64,000 bases of DNA. Origin: Mansonella perstans. Its lineage: Eukaryota > Nematoda > Chromadorea > Rhabditida > Onchocercidae. Position numbers and translations under genes: made by a program. Below are positions 25,999 to 39,614 of this stretch, one piece after another. Numbering within the stretch: the first letter of the stretch is position 1; the number at the start of each line of letters is the position of its first letter. The notes beneath the pieces are model-generated. The model was not told where the DNA came from and did not search any database. It saw only the letters and a list, made by a program, of their open reading frames with translations. Location: positions 558,001 through 622,000 of the forward strand of contig JBAMDO010000149.1 of assembly GCA_037074765.1 (NCBI GenBank), given 5' to 3'.

Positions 25999-28900
25999 TC
26001 CTCCTTTCCACAATGCAAACAATACAAAAATGGATTTTTTAATTATTGCTATGATGGAAAGTTTTTTATTTATTGCTATCTTAGCGATGCATATAAGATA
26101 CTGAATCTAAACAAAGATTAAAAGACTAAACGAAGAAGACAGTAGACTTGTTTTAAAAATAAATTAGCAAAATAATAGACCGACCTATAGGTTATTGGAA
26201 AACAATTACCAATATATTTCGTCAGAAGACGACTTTTGTGGATTTTTTGAAGTTCAGGGAACGAAATCTAAAAATGAATTGGGGAATCATAAAGAATTTC
26301 ATCATAAAAATAAAGCAAAATTTATTTTTCAGGTAAGTCTAATTTAAAAATACTGAGGAAGAAATCAGTGTTAGGGCAAGTATTCTCGGAATCGATATGA
26401 GGGTTATTTTTACGTTGACGGGTCGCTGAAAACAAATTTCTTCAACCCACCGTTTCCAAAATTTAAAAAGTGAGAAATTATAATAAAATACTCAAGTTAC
26501 AATGTAACAAAAATAATATTTCAAATGTCAAAATTAGTAAATGTAACCTTTGAAAGACGCAGTTCTTTGTCCAGTAAAAAGTTTTTGCTGTACCTCAAAC
26601 AAAAATCTTCAATTGATAGGATGAAAAAAGGACAACGAGATTCATCTTAAATGCTTTATAAAGAGATCAAAAGCAATCAAAAAGACCTTTTGCAAGAAAT
26701 TCTCACTGGAAGCATTTCAATAATCAACTCATAAAGCTTAGTTAAATACTTTAATAAAAATTAAAAGTTGATGATACCTATCAAAAAAAGGAGTATTATG
26801 TGGTCCCAAATTAAAGCAAAATAATGCTAGTGATTTTACCTTTCCACTGAATTGTTTAGTAATTTCACAAATTTTCTCGGGGACTGTCCCAAAGATTTTC
26901 CAATCTGATAATCAACCTTGTATTCAATGGCGTTGTAAACCAACTCTTACTATATAAAGAGTTGGGATTATCCATGGAAACTGGTTTGAGTCCATCCACT
27001 CGAATCACTCGACTAACAGTGTACTTCAATTTGGTTTAACTCAGTACTGTCATTCTATACCCCATCAAATTAGTACAAAAATCATAACTTCACTTCTCCA
27101 CCAGATTTTCTCTACAACAAACAAGACGAACTGATAGTCGATTCTGCGCATGATATTCTTTGAAATAATTTTATAGAGTATATGAAAGATAAATCATCCG
27201 TCAATCAATAAAACCTTCATCACAAACTATTTGTCTGTGCCAGTCGTCAAAAAAGTTCTACGACAATATTTCCGTGTCATGGGGCGGGATATTTACCAGT
27301 ATAATCCAACGTAAAAAAAAAAAAAAAAACGGGAAAAACTGGAAACATTTTGCACACCTCAATGAAGTGAAATAAATGGATTTAATGTGAACAGATCAAC
27401 ATTGATAACAGATATGGAGCTGGAATTCCTTAAACAAAAAATTGTAAGTCCTCACTGCACTGTGTTACGCCAAATAGAAAAGATGCTGTGTCTGAGAACG
27501 AGGACTAATGAGATATGAAATTTTTACTCTTTATGTGAAAGAATTAAAGTAATCAGTTCGGAAATGCCAGAAATTCAAGAAGCTTAGCACTATCTGAGTT
27601 ATCCTTTACAATCAAGGATTTAGCAGGTCAATTAAATCTAAGAAGCAAAAAACTATTGAATATTGTCTTTTTTCGTACCAAAAGCGGAAATTGGGAGCAA
27701 TTTGAAAAAAAAGCAAATTATAACATTTGATGTTAATATCATAGACTACTTAACCTGCAAATTAAAGTGGCTAGTGAAAAATCAAGAGCAATCAAATGGT
27801 TTAAAAAACTATTGGAAATAACCTGAATTTTTCCCATCAGAATTCAATACTTCAAATTCATCCGTCTAGAAAAGGTTCGAAATTCAGAGTCAAGGTTTTT
27901 CTTTCGCCGTATACAATTAGGATACACGATTGCAAGAAACGGGATATATGAATTTCACAATTTTAATTGCAATATTGGTTGAAGCTAAATTAACATGTAC
28001 GGCTAGTATAATTAATTTTCCAGATAAAGATTAATTGCCCGGAATTAGAATTCACAAGCATCCAGGAATAACCAAATGCCCATAATGATTAAAAAGCATT
28101 AAATTCAAAAGAAGTATTACTAAAAAAAAGGAAAATATCAATTCTAATGGCCAGCAAAAATCAAAGGTTAAATTAATGGCCCATGTTTTACTCATTTAAG
28201 AACGTTAATCAAACGATTTCAGACTGATGAACAGTTACTTCAGCAATACGACAAAATAATGCAATTAAGTTTTAATATAATTGAAGATTATATTGGTCTG
28301 ACATGGATCAGGTGGTATCATTCATTTATTGCTTCATCATGAACAGAAACCAACTACAATCGAAGGTAACGACAGGATTTGTTAGCTAAAATTGATTGTT
28401 TCGCTTGTTTATTGAATAACTTTTTTTTTTTACTGCTTAAAAATTTATTGTGTACTTTACCCTTTTCTTTTTAATTGTTTTAACCAGCAACATTGTGTAA
28501 ATACAATGACACAATCCGAATGAACCTCCCAGTAACTTTGCAGTCAGATTCCAAATATGCTGCACTAGATACAAATTCTTGCAACATTAATACAAAACCA
28601 AGTCGAAGAAATAAATACAAAATGCAATATTTTTTTTTCCTATATTTCAAGTGAGCATAACCCACTTGAGTGGCAACAATAAAACTTTTCCATACAAAAC
28701 TTGAAAATTATGAACTGCGGTGGTTAAAACACAAGGAACTAAATGACAACGATGAAAATTTAAACTTCCAAATTCCGAAATTGGAAAAAAAAAATGGAAA
28801 GAAACTATTGCGAAGATATAAGATTATCACGCATTCTTGAAAAAGGATGTTTTGGATTTGTAAGTGAAAATCGTTTTACCTAAGAATGCTAAGAACAACT

Positions 28901-29589
28901 GTCTACATCATCAAAACAACAACAGGGAAAATATGACAGTTACAACCATTGTCAGTTGGTGGTCGAATGAGTGCTAATAAGATGAGCGCAATCAGAACAG
29001 ATAACTGATAACTGAAGAGTCTGAATTATAATCAAAATGAAGGTACTACCTTCATTTCTATCTTCCAGTGCACATCTAGTAACTGCGCTCCTTAAATAAT
29101 ATCATGAAGAATTGTTCATAATTGCCAGAATTACTCATAATCTTTCAGGAATGCGATGTAATTTTGGTTACCAAAAAAGGGAGAAAAAATCAAACAAGTC
29201 TCAAATAAATGCATGTCGTGGACGCTAAACTTCTAAATCATTCAAGTTACCTGCCTAATTTTCAGAAACTGGAACCAAACGTTTTATAAAATTTGCAAAA
29301 GTTGGATTGGACTACATGGTTATGACATTTGGCACTAAAACATTTATTTTTTTGTGTGTAATGAATTATTTGCTTCAAGAATATTTTGAATAAAACAACC
29401 CTTACCACAGAAAAATCTTATGAATTTACTTCAGTTATATTAAGATATTTCTACAGTACAAAAATATTTTAATTATTTCAACATATTTCTATATTATAAA
29501 AATATTTCAGTTATTACGACACGAAGGAAAGTCAGAAAAAATCTTTTTAGAGGATTAAGCAAAAATAAAAACACCGACTTAAATAACAG
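25999..29589. other. Convergent intergenic region, no gene seen
   Basis: This 3.6 kb lies between the 3' ends of the transporter (+) and membrin (-). A candidate poly(A) signal AATAAA for the transporter is at 26158-26163. The rest is A-rich sequence in which I see no coding exon or recognisable repeat family. Confidence 0.55.
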
Positions 29590-31065
29590 TTAACTTTTCC
29601 AAAATCGATAAAAAACATACATAAAGACAATGAAAGCCACACAACCCAAACAAAACATAATCCAATCTTCACTTAATCGTCTTTCAATCATTTGTAACGT
29701 CGTTGATGATAAACCAAGCTGAAATGAGAAATAATTAATTATAGAGTGTATTAAACCTGTACATAATATGAATGACAAAAATTCGTATGATTCACTATGC
29801 TTCATTATGATCGTTAGAAGTTTTACTTTTTCTTAATGCCATTCGTCGAATATAAAATCTTACAAATGCTTCCATATTACGATACTAATGTAAAGAATTA
29901 TCTCTCACAACAAGAAGTATAGAAATCAAAAAAAAAGAAGAGATTTTAGGAATTAAGTTCAGTGTTATCTTTGAAATTCTATAAATTCGCATATTAATAA
30001 ATGCATACCGTTTGGCCGATATCCACTATCCTAAGCTTGATTCCCCTCAACCCTACTCCCTGTAAACGAATCTGCTCCAATATCACGCTTCCATGGCTAA
30101 TAAGTTCATCAACAGCACTGTGCGAGGTATGTATACGATCATGGAGAGATAATTCGCAGTCTTCGATTGAAACGCGTGTTGTGTCATTTGGACGAAACCT
30201 AATATTGTATGGGAAGTTGGCAAGTGAATGTACATTACTGATATATTTTTGTTGTAAATAAAGCAAGATAAATCAGATACTGAAATTATAAATTAATCGA
30301 TTTAATTAATAGAGTTAGGCTGAAAAAACCACAAATCCAATTGTGCCTGTAAACTCTTCCAAAAAAAAGCAAAAGTCTTCAAAAAACTGGAATACCTTTG
30401 AGTAAGAAGTTCTTCTCTTTCAGCAATGGCCCTCCATTTATTTGTTAGTAACATGTGCATATTGTCAATTGCCGACTTCAATGAATGACAATCAAATTTC
30501 AATTGATCTACTTTGTATTTGACAGTACGTCGACGATGTGGTGGTTCCTTACCAACAAATATATCTAGACGTTCACAATTTCCATCAATCTGCCTGCATG
30601 TTATAACTAAATTCGAACGATTTAAATATGAAATTAAAGGAATATTTTTAACAGTTTGCCAACTATAAAATATTCGATCAAAATTCAAAGTATCAAAAAT
30701 AATTATCAAAAATCTTTGTATCATTCGCTTCATCAAAGTCGAATGCATTACCAGAAACAAAATTTTTAGCTTCCAAACTAACTGAACTTATTTAATTAGT
30801 AAGGTTCTCTCAGCGTTTTATCTTTAGATTTTCAAAATTAATGCCCAATTAGAGTTAAATTATGATATCTCTAAAATATCATCGTACTGAAATTTTGTAT
30901 ACTTTATGAAAAAATCAAATTTGGAATCAAAACTTACTTTAACCTTTGGTAAATATTTTGGATAATTTTTTGAGCATCGCTTTCATTTCGCATGCCTTCC
31001 AAAGTACCTAAATCGAAATGTGTTTGTTGCAACAAACTATTTGTTTCCTGGTATAAACTTTCCAT
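29590..31065 (-). CDS. memb-1: Membrin / GOSR2 Golgi Qb-SNARE, 4 exons
   Basis: A tail-anchored Qb-SNARE for ER-to-Golgi and intra-Golgi vesicle fusion. Exons in transcription order: 31065-30938, 30593-30396, 30198-30009, 29718-29590, giving 214 residues against about 212 in the family. The N-terminal block starts MESLYQETNSLLQQTHFDLG, matching membrin. The Habc-type helices continue through exon 2. The SNARE motif covers about 118-180, with the zero-layer glutamine at residue 155 (IRLQGVGLRG), followed by the typical LGLSSTTLQMIERRL. One C-terminal membrane helix (about 194-212) ends in YRFWKS. The start was chosen because MESLY matches the family and an acceptor CTTTTTCAG (31097-31096) lies about 30 bases upstream, suiting leader trans-splicing. 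Confidence 0.95.
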
Positions 31066-31153
31066 AATTGGACTTGTTGTTCTTAGTTTTTTGTTCTGAA
31101 AAAGAGAATTTTGATTATCACTGCAATTCAAGTATACGTGTATATTCAAGTAA

Positions 31154-31242
31154 GTGTGCGTGCGTGCGTGTGTGTGTGGGTGGGTGTGTGTGCGGGCGGG
31201 TGTGTGTGTGGGCGGGTGTGTGTGTGGGTGTGTGTGTGTGTA
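31154..31242. repeat. GT / GGGT / GCGT microsatellite
   Basis: About 89 bases of alternating purine-pyrimidine GT and GC steps, interrupted by GGG and GGGCGGG. It starts roughly 90 bases upstream of the membrin start codon on the opposite strand, so it lies in the probable promoter or outron. Confidence 0.9.
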
Positions 31243-32559
31243 TTTGTTCTGATAAATTAATGCTTGCTAATAGCATTTGATAATTTTTAAAGAAAAAGTA
31301 AGCTAGCAAGTATGAGAATAGTACATAAAGTAATGTAATAGAAATATGTTTGACGGATAGAATATACGGCTGTCACAAATAATTCCTTGTAGTAGAAATT
31401 AACAATATGGAATGATGGAATAATTCATAACAATTAAAATAACCAAATTGGGCAGTGATTCCTAGCAAGCAATCTGCTTAGTAATACTTGTGAATAGTAA
31501 GAAAAGGTAATGATTTTTCTTTTTTAATTGATATGTTAAAAGTTAAAAGTTAAAATTAATGTGTAAAAAATTTCCGATTAATTTATTACAAATTAGCAAA
31601 ATTTATTATTTTCGAATTTTATGGTTCCTAATACAAAAAAAAAAAAAAACTAAATCGATGATCATTCGAGGCATACTTCGGAACCATCCCAACAAGTGCC
31701 GAAGGAGGAAGTCCATCCGCATTTTCTCTTCTTTGATGACACCTAGCCACTGGACAGTGACGCGATAAAGTAACATTGGGCAATGCTAAAATAACGATTG
31801 TTACGGGGGGATAAAGGTTAAGTGAATAGGTGATTAGTGACCAGAATCGATGGAATGCGCGAAAGACGGCGACATAGTTGATGTTTGTTTGACCATTGAT
31901 ATGTCTTCTCTTAATTGCTTTATGCGTATATCTTGACCTATTAAAGGTTGTATGATTGGCTATTGATTGCATCCTTTGATCTCATCGTATTTTGTTTCTC
32001 TCCCACTTACCATGCTAAATCCGTTGAAATTGAAACATCATATCTTAAATTCTAAATGATTAGAATTAGTTAAATGTATTCATTGTCATTGATTTCTTGC
32101 AATTTGTGAAGAACAATGAAATTGAAGTTAAACTTTGTAGAAGTTCCTTTAATCTTTGTTCAGTTTAGTAGTAGACTGTTAATTGGTTGTAAATTCAAAG
32201 AAGTTACTTTTTCGTATAAAAAAAGTTCAAAGTAAGTCATAATATTCTTTAGTTCAGTAGTGATTCTAAGATTTATTTTCTTGAAAGCAGAAAATAATAA
32301 TTGAGATTTTTTTTGTCCTTACCATAATTATATCCAATAGAGCTTTAGTTATTTTCAAATCTCACTTTTTTTCGCATAATTTGTTAAATTAGCCATTTGA
32401 AAAAATAAATACAAAGTTCCATAATTCTTGTTATCTTTTTGGAAATGTTAGTTTCCACGTACTTATCCATAAACAGTGTTCAGGATGCATTTTTCATAAA
32501 CTGATGAATAGTGCGAAGATTGATCTTTGAGACCCATTCATTGTTTTTCTCTCACTGGT

Positions 32560-32670
32560 GGTGAAATTTTTAGATTTTTTTTTTTTTTTTTTTTCAAATG
32601 ATAATTTTTAAATTTTTAGATTTTTAGATTTTGATGGTAATTTTTTAGAAATTTTTAGATTTTTAAATCT
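32560..32670. repeat. Low-complexity AATTTTTAGATTTTT repeats
   Basis: T-run followed by several imperfect copies of an AATTTTTAGA-like motif. No larger element is recognisable. Confidence 0.5.
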
Positions 32671-34878
32671 TTCTTTCTTTATTTTTTCAATTTTCTTCCC
32701 TATAATTTTGTAACAGATGCCTCTTATAAAGATTAAGGACAAATAATTCTGTTATGCTATTGGATATGCTTTTCTGATTACATCCATACTTTTGAATTAT
32801 TGCAAAAAGATCTCAAAAAAGTGAATAATTTTTAAAGATGGAAATTTTTAAAATTAACTTAGTGCTAATGTATTAATAAAATATACAGAAAGTTGATCTC
32901 CAGTTGTATGGTCGAAAGTGTAAGTAAAAGTAGAGGATGAAGAGATGATTTCAGGACGGTAGAAATGTGATTTTTTGCCCAGCTAATTTAGTTAAGTCTG
33001 CAGAAATTCGTTAAGTCTGGAATTTCTTTAACTGAACTAAATAATTAGTTCCCTCAGCTTATTGATTATATCGATGTGTAGTTATTGCTAAACTCCAATA
33101 AGCTTGCCAGAGAATTTATTATTAACATAGTAATCATATAATTAATGATAATTTTGTTGCGAAACTTACATTTCTCTTACATATTTTAATTTTTGAATTT
33201 AATTGAATTTTTGAAATATATTTTAATTTACTGCTTTATTTCGAGCAAAAAGCATAGCAATTTCGCTCTTTTCTCCTTTATCTCTTTTTTAATTCATACT
33301 ACAATTTGGTGAAAATTATTGAGGATGTTTCTACAGATAATAAATATTACCACCATTATTAAGAAAAGAAGGTGTCATTGTAGAAAAAGAGATTCATATG
33401 ATCATCGGCTAATGAATTGGAATGATTTCCAGAAGTTTTTCATCCAAAATTCAAAAAATTTACGTAAACTTTAGCTATCTCTAGGAATTTTTGGATATGT
33501 TTTAATTTTTAATCTCTTTAATTCACAAATTTTTTCTAAATTTTGAAGAAATTTGTTTACTTAAATTATTCAACATTAGCAGAGCTAACACTCTGTATGA
33601 ATTTAAATTAAATAAGCAAGTCTAAAAAAACGAATCAAATATTTCTCAAGCAGAAGAAATCTGTCTGAAGTCTGATAATCAAACTTCAAATAAATCATTT
33701 TTTGAAGAATCAGATTTCCTGTTAAATTCAGTAGTTTATGAAATAAATAACAGTAACTGATTGGATTCTATTGCGAGGATGTCAACTTCTATCATCTTAT
33801 AAATATCATTAGGCAAGCCATCGGTAGGAAATTTGTGAATAGATGCCGTATTGCTCAGATTGCCTCTTGGTGAATTAGTAAAACTAACTTGTTGAAAACC
33901 ATGAAGCCGATGAAAAATTATAGAATGCCTTCAATTGTGTTATTTGATGCTTGGTGAGATATGTTTTCAGTACAATCTTTGCTAGTAACGGATAAGATGA
34001 AGACATATTTACTACCTAAACATTCTCCTTAATGCACTGTTTTTTCATCGATCTTTAAGTCATTGTTCATCCGTACTGCTAGGTTTTAGAAATTTTAATC
34101 ATATGTTACATATGTTTGAGAGATTTCTTAGCTAAAGTTGGCTTCATAACCGCTTCGCGCATTTTATTTTCTCCACATAGTTAAATTGACTGGTTAATAT
34201 CTTATTAAGGACAAAAACCACTGGAGGACGTTTGATGAAAAATAAAATAGAAAGTTTACGGTTGCTAAGTTCTTATGATCAAATAACAATAGCAATAACA
34301 CTAACAAGCAACTATTATTATTTGCATTAGACACGATATCCTCGATATACTATGAAGTCTGCGATAGAATTCTTAAATTAATCTATTAAACATGCGCTAT
34401 TTTGTTCAATATTTTCCAATAAGTTGATAAATTAATTCTGAAAAATACACTGAATAATATCGTTTTAATTTGGTAAGTTTCGGAATGATTTCTGGAGAAA
34501 GTTATTTAATTAGGAAAGGTGCCTAATACTAATAAGCTTGTTTAGAGCTTTATTTCTGTTAGATTTTAGGTCGAGTTTTGGTCCCAACAAGCTTATGAAA
34601 AGTCCGCTATGTCCTTTTTAATTTATTGAATTCCAATACAATTTTGGTCTCTACTTTTGATAAATATAATTATTAGAAGATCATCATAATTGATAATTAC
34701 CACAAGTGCGTGTAAGGCAACTAAAGATAGTTTCGAATATATTTCCTTGTTGATGTAATACATCCTTCTCTTTTTTCCTGAAAGTTTTCAAAAACTTAAA
34801 AATTAACATTCAAAAATTTCAGTCTTACGAATCGAATATACTCGGAATTGGCAGTGTGTCCGTTTGCGTTCACCTCCA

Positions 34879-37800
34879 ATGAAGATCACAGTAACATGCG
34901 ACTTAACTGGTGCAAATGTGTTCCCACTGGAAGTAAGCAACGATATGGAAATGGAAAATTTTTTGGCACTTTGCAGATTGGAAATACCCGCTCTAAATGG
35001 TATACCAATGTCGCAGTTAAAAATCATTCACCGTGGAAATACAATAAATGTGAATGCAAACAATTTCAAGACAACTTTGAAGGTTGGTTTCATCTAAGTC
35101 TAACATGCTGATAAAATAAAATGTAAGAGCTGTCAAATTGGAAACAATTTGATGAATTAACCTGAAGTTAATTTACGGAAATCTTGTTCTAAAGATTTTT
35201 TAATTATATATACTAACAAACCAGAAAAGCTTGAGAGCTTTTCTCATTCTTTCAATATAAAATGTGTCGAAAAATACTGATTCTGGAAATGTCTGGTCTC
35301 ATCATTTATGGTAGTAAGCTGTCAACCAATCTCCATGAAAGAGTGAGGAAAAAAACTGCACTCTGAAGAAGCATAAGTTCAGTTCATACGGACAAATTTA
35401 ATGCGATCTTATTTCACCCATATCAAGCCTCTGTTACGGACTAACAATTTTTTAATAAATACAAAGTATGGAAATATCAAACTTTCTGGGAAAGTCATTC
35501 ACAACGTCTTTTTACAGGATTGGAAAATATGTGATAATGATATAATTGTCCTAGTAACAGATACACCAACAGCATCTTCCAAACAACAATATCCGAATGC
35601 TACAATTGCTGATTTAATTAAGTCAATCAGAGTGCCACAGGACGGCATGCATTTGAAGGATAATGAATTTGCTCAGGTTCAGTTTTATTTCCATTATACT
35701 TTGTACATTGTCTAAAAGTGCCATTTTATCATGAAAATAACAGCATACAGCAGTTTCTAACATGAGATCTTGTCAGCATATTTTAACCTCGACTACATTT
35801 TTATCCAATTCCCTTCAATTGATTGAGGAAGAGATGAGGATCCCATTAGTGATTGAAAATTGTCATAATTGCTTGGAAATAATGTTATTCGTTGCTGTTG
35901 TTCACTTATTTAGCTATTTACTTTTTTCAGCTCCGTATACTGTTCGATGGACTTAGGAATAGCGCAGAGCGTCGTGATCGTTTGCGTAATGTTATACCAG
36001 ATTTAATTGCTGCAGTCGAACAAAATAATTTTGGTTAGAGATGCAACAGTTTTCATGACACTTGCCTAAAGAAGGGATTCACTAGTGCATTAGCCTTTTT
36101 ATCTTTTTTACTGCAGTTTTATTTGTTAAACTGCATTCTACATTCTAGAAATAAAAATGTAAAGGAAATTTATGAAAAGAACATTTTATTCTTTTGCTGA
36201 TTTTCTTTTGGGAAAATTTTTCTGTTTAAGCCAACCGTATAATCTGTAATCGCAGTTCGATAGCTTTAAATGATGTGTTGCATGTTATTGTGCGACATAT
36301 TTGTAGTTGTGAATATTTCGTGCTAGTTGCAGTGCTGAAATGCTGAAGTATTTGAATGATACGTCGGACAATTCTTGTTTGTGAGTTGATATCAATTCTG
36401 TTGCAGATATGTTTAAAAAGAAATATATTGCCGGGCGAGAAAGTGTGTTTGCTCGGGAACGAGCAATGCTTGATCCAACTAGTGCCGAAGGACAACGACT
36501 GATTGCCGAACAGATCCAACGTGAAAACATCGACTTTTCACATCAGTTCGCAATGGAACATATGCCCGAAGCTTATATACCTGTATCAATGTTGTACATT
36601 AAGATGAAAATAAATGGGATCGAAGTAAAAGCTTTCGTAGATTCAGGTTTGTTAAAGCAACAGAATCCTGTTGAAGTAAGCTCATAACGGTAAATTGGGA
36701 GTCACATCATATAATGAACAAAGACTTTAATATAAAAAATATTGAAAAGGAGACTTTATAAAATCGAAAATTGTGCCATATCTGAAGAATCTGCTGTGCA
36801 GAGTCCTTCTCAAATCTTCGTTTTCTAAGGCATTATGATAATAATAACTATAATATAATGGTATAATATTGATTTGTATCAAATCTTCGATTTGGTAAAG
36901 TCTATTTTTCAGCATTTTTTAGATGAAATTCGTCATCCGTTACGACATCTCGAAAGCCTACGGATTTATGGGACAAAATTTTAAGCTTGAAAATCAGAAA
37001 TCCATATTTTCAGGAGCACAAGTGTCCATACTGTCCGATTCCATTGCGCAGCGTTGTAATTTGATGCGCTTAGTAGATAAGAGGTTTCAAGCAACGGTGC
37101 ATGGAGTTGGTGGCGCTCAGCAGTTGTTGGGAAAAATACATGCGTGTAAGTAATTTCCCTTGTGCTACAGTTAAATATTAGTACAGATAATGTGTAGTTA
37201 TTTGCATCTTTTATATATTATTCTTGCAGGTCAAGTTCAAATTGAAGGACAGTTTTTCCCATGTAACTTCGATGTTCTGGCAGATCGTGATATTGATGTT
37301 TTGCTTGGTCTCGACATTCTTAAACGACACCGTTGTGTCATTGATTTACAGAACAATTGTTTACGGTGAGAGAATTCTTTATGCTGAAGTGATAAATGTT
37401 TGCTTATTAAATGATTCCAGATTATATTCAGCGTCTTTCCTTTAATTACGTCCCGATGCAATAAAAGAGAAGGCATTGAATACAACTGGAATAGTACATT
37501 TTTATAAATATGCTTTATAGGTTCGGTAATTTAATTTTACAGTCTTACAAAAATGCTTCATAGGTTCGGTGAATCAGCAGTTACGCATTTTCTACCAGAC
37601 TCAGAAGTTCCACAAAGAAATCTGGAGCGATTGGGGACTGCAAAGACTGCTAATACAAATGGTATTTCCCATTGAAATCTTACAAATTAAACTGAAATTC
37701 AGAAGCAATCGCAAGTTTTATATTCGAAATTTGAGTATCTGTTCTGGATCAAAGCTACTTCAGCTCTCTTTTTGTTGTCATTTCAACGCTACATTAACTG

Positions 37801-37964
37801 CAGCTCTTAAGAATTTCTTTACAGTGGAGGTTGACAGCGCAAAATTGGCTTCACTAATGGCACTTGGTTTTGAAGAAGCAGCAGCTCGTGCAATGCTTAT
37901 ACAGTGTGAAAATGATGTTGAAATGGCAGCTGCAAATTTATTAGCTAGGCAGTCTACACCGTGA
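34879..37964 (+). CDS. ddi-1: DDI1-family ubiquitin receptor and retropepsin-like aspartic protease, 8 exons
   Basis: A shuttle/protease that acts on heavily ubiquitinated substrates; in worms and mammals the family cleaves SKN-1A/NRF1 during the proteasome stress response. Exons: 34879-35082, 35518-35676, 35931-36033, 36407-36646, 37014-37145, 37230-37365, 37564-37661, 37825-37964, giving 403 residues. An N-terminal ubiquitin-like fold covers about 1-75 (MKITVTCDLTGANVFPLEV). A helical region follows, with a basic FKKKYIAGRESVFARERAML segment. The retropepsin domain (about 205-325) carries the catalytic FVDSGAQVSILS, with Asp 234, and the LLGLDILKRH segment. A UBA domain lies at about 358-400 (LASLMALGFEEAAARAML). 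DSG rather than DTG at the active site is usual for this family. An acceptor 56 bases upstream (34822) supports the start. A poly(A) signal candidate is at 38054-38059. Confidence 0.95.
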
Positions 37965-39614
37965 ATTGATTAAATGGGAGAAACGTTCTGCTTGGGTATA
38001 TTTAAGGGAAGAAGTGGATAGGTAATTATTAAACTGATGTGATTCGATGTAGCAATAAATTTGCAAATTATTAAACATTCAAAGTTAGTCATTATTCCTT
38101 TGTAAAAAAATACGTTTTATGGAAATGATGTTGTATTTGAGGGTTTTGCAGTATAGTGAAATTCCTTGAAACATTTAAAAATGAATAGGCTATGCGATAG
38201 CATTGGTTTTTTAGGACTTACTGCAGTTACTAAAAAATCATGATTGATTTATTGTTTCTGTTTATCATGATAAAATGAATGTAAAGCTATACAAAGATAT
38301 ACTAAAAATGTTTGAAAGCAAATATTAAAAATGCATGATACCTTTTTTATGTTTTCCTACTAAATAAGTTTTCAAAAGCTTTGGCTCTGTTATGTCAGTG
38401 ATCTCTGTTTGCAAACAGAAACAAAGTGGATATTCCTGTAAACTATTCGCCATCATGAAAATTCCAACTCCATCATTTGACTGCTTTCTATTCTTTCACA
38501 TTTGCTTTCTAAGCTGTTGATGTCCTCTTCATTCCCGAATTTTAACATCTAACCTAACCTCTATGAAATATCAGAAGTGCGTTGCAACATGACATAAGCT
38601 TGCATGAAATGTTTCAATGTAGTGCTTACTCTCTAAAAAGAAACTAGAATAAATTGTGAAAAAAGAAAACGAGCATTACCGAATACACCGGTCGCTTGTA
38701 ACGATATTGATAGCCGAAAAGTGAGTCATTTTTAGTTTTGTAGCTCATTCTTAGTCAACGCTAACAACTTATGTTCAGTTGATCACGTTAGAGTCTGATG
38801 GACGGGATATCCAGCAAACAACACGCTTGCAAGATGTAGCTGTATGCTCATTGTATTAATTTGATGGTAGTCCAAAAAACAATAAACATGCTCAGCTTTT
38901 GAAAATTGACAACTTTTTAAAACTTGCAAAATTGCTGATTACTGTTTTATGCAAATCTAAAAATTGAATATTAATATACCTCGACCAACACAGTAATGCA
39001 TGTCCTCATATAAAACAGCAGCCGGTACCGGATTTTAAAAGCTGGTCGAGTTACTAAAAAAGAAAATATCAATCTTAACATTTCAACAATTTTATCTGCA
39101 ACAACAACACAACCCGAAGAAGAAAACTATAATCGGAAATCCAGAAATTATTGAAACAAATCAGAGCTTGCCGCATTTATGGAGCTATAACACACTATAA
39201 ATCTGATGATAGAAGATAAGCCACAAAAATTTGTTTTGTGAACAGTAGCACGTATAAAATATCCATGCCGACTGCATCAAAAAGCACATTTCTGTCACCC
39301 CGTAAATTTTTCGAAATGAATAAAAAAACACGAGAACAATTCGATGATAATGGCATCAAATTAACTGAGTAAGAAGAAGAGTACTAAACATTGCTACAGT
39401 AGATGTTTATTGAAAGTGATCATGCTTGTGAGTAAAACGAACTTTGACACAGAAACAGTCAATAGATTTTACAGTTTGTTTTACATAACAGTATTTCACA
39501 GACAAGTAAAGAGTTCATCCATCATTTATGGTACAAAAATAGTAATTCACAAGAATAAATCTCTTATTAATAGAAAAAAAACCTATATCTTATTTGCAAT
39601 CAGCAAAGTCCAGC
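37965..39614. other. Convergent gap between DDI1 and bZIP genes
   Basis: Contains AATAAA at 38054-38059 for DDI1, 90 bases past its stop, and TTTATT at 39406-39411, which is AATAAA on the minus strand about 205 bases past the bZIP stop. No gene seen in between. Confidence 0.55.
38054..38059 (+). terminator. Candidate DDI1 poly(A) signal
   Basis: Canonical AATAAA, 90 bases downstream of the DDI1 stop codon. The distance suits a short nematode 3' UTR. Confidence 0.5.

Larger units (their letters stand above)
31066..34878. other. Divergent intergenic region between membrin and DDI1
   Basis: This 3.8 kb should hold both promoters. It contains a GT-rich microsatellite (31154-31242) close to the membrin start, a slightly less AT-rich block at about 31670-31880, and low-complexity ATTTTTAGA-type repeats at about 32560-32670. 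A candidate leader acceptor AAATTTCAG for DDI1 ends at 34822. I found no supported gene. Confidence 0.5.

Noticed and set aside
31628..31972. A 114-codon minus-strand open frame upstream of membrin
   Set aside because: No recognisable domain, it ends in a poly-Phe run from a homopolymer, and no partner exons or good splice sites were seen.
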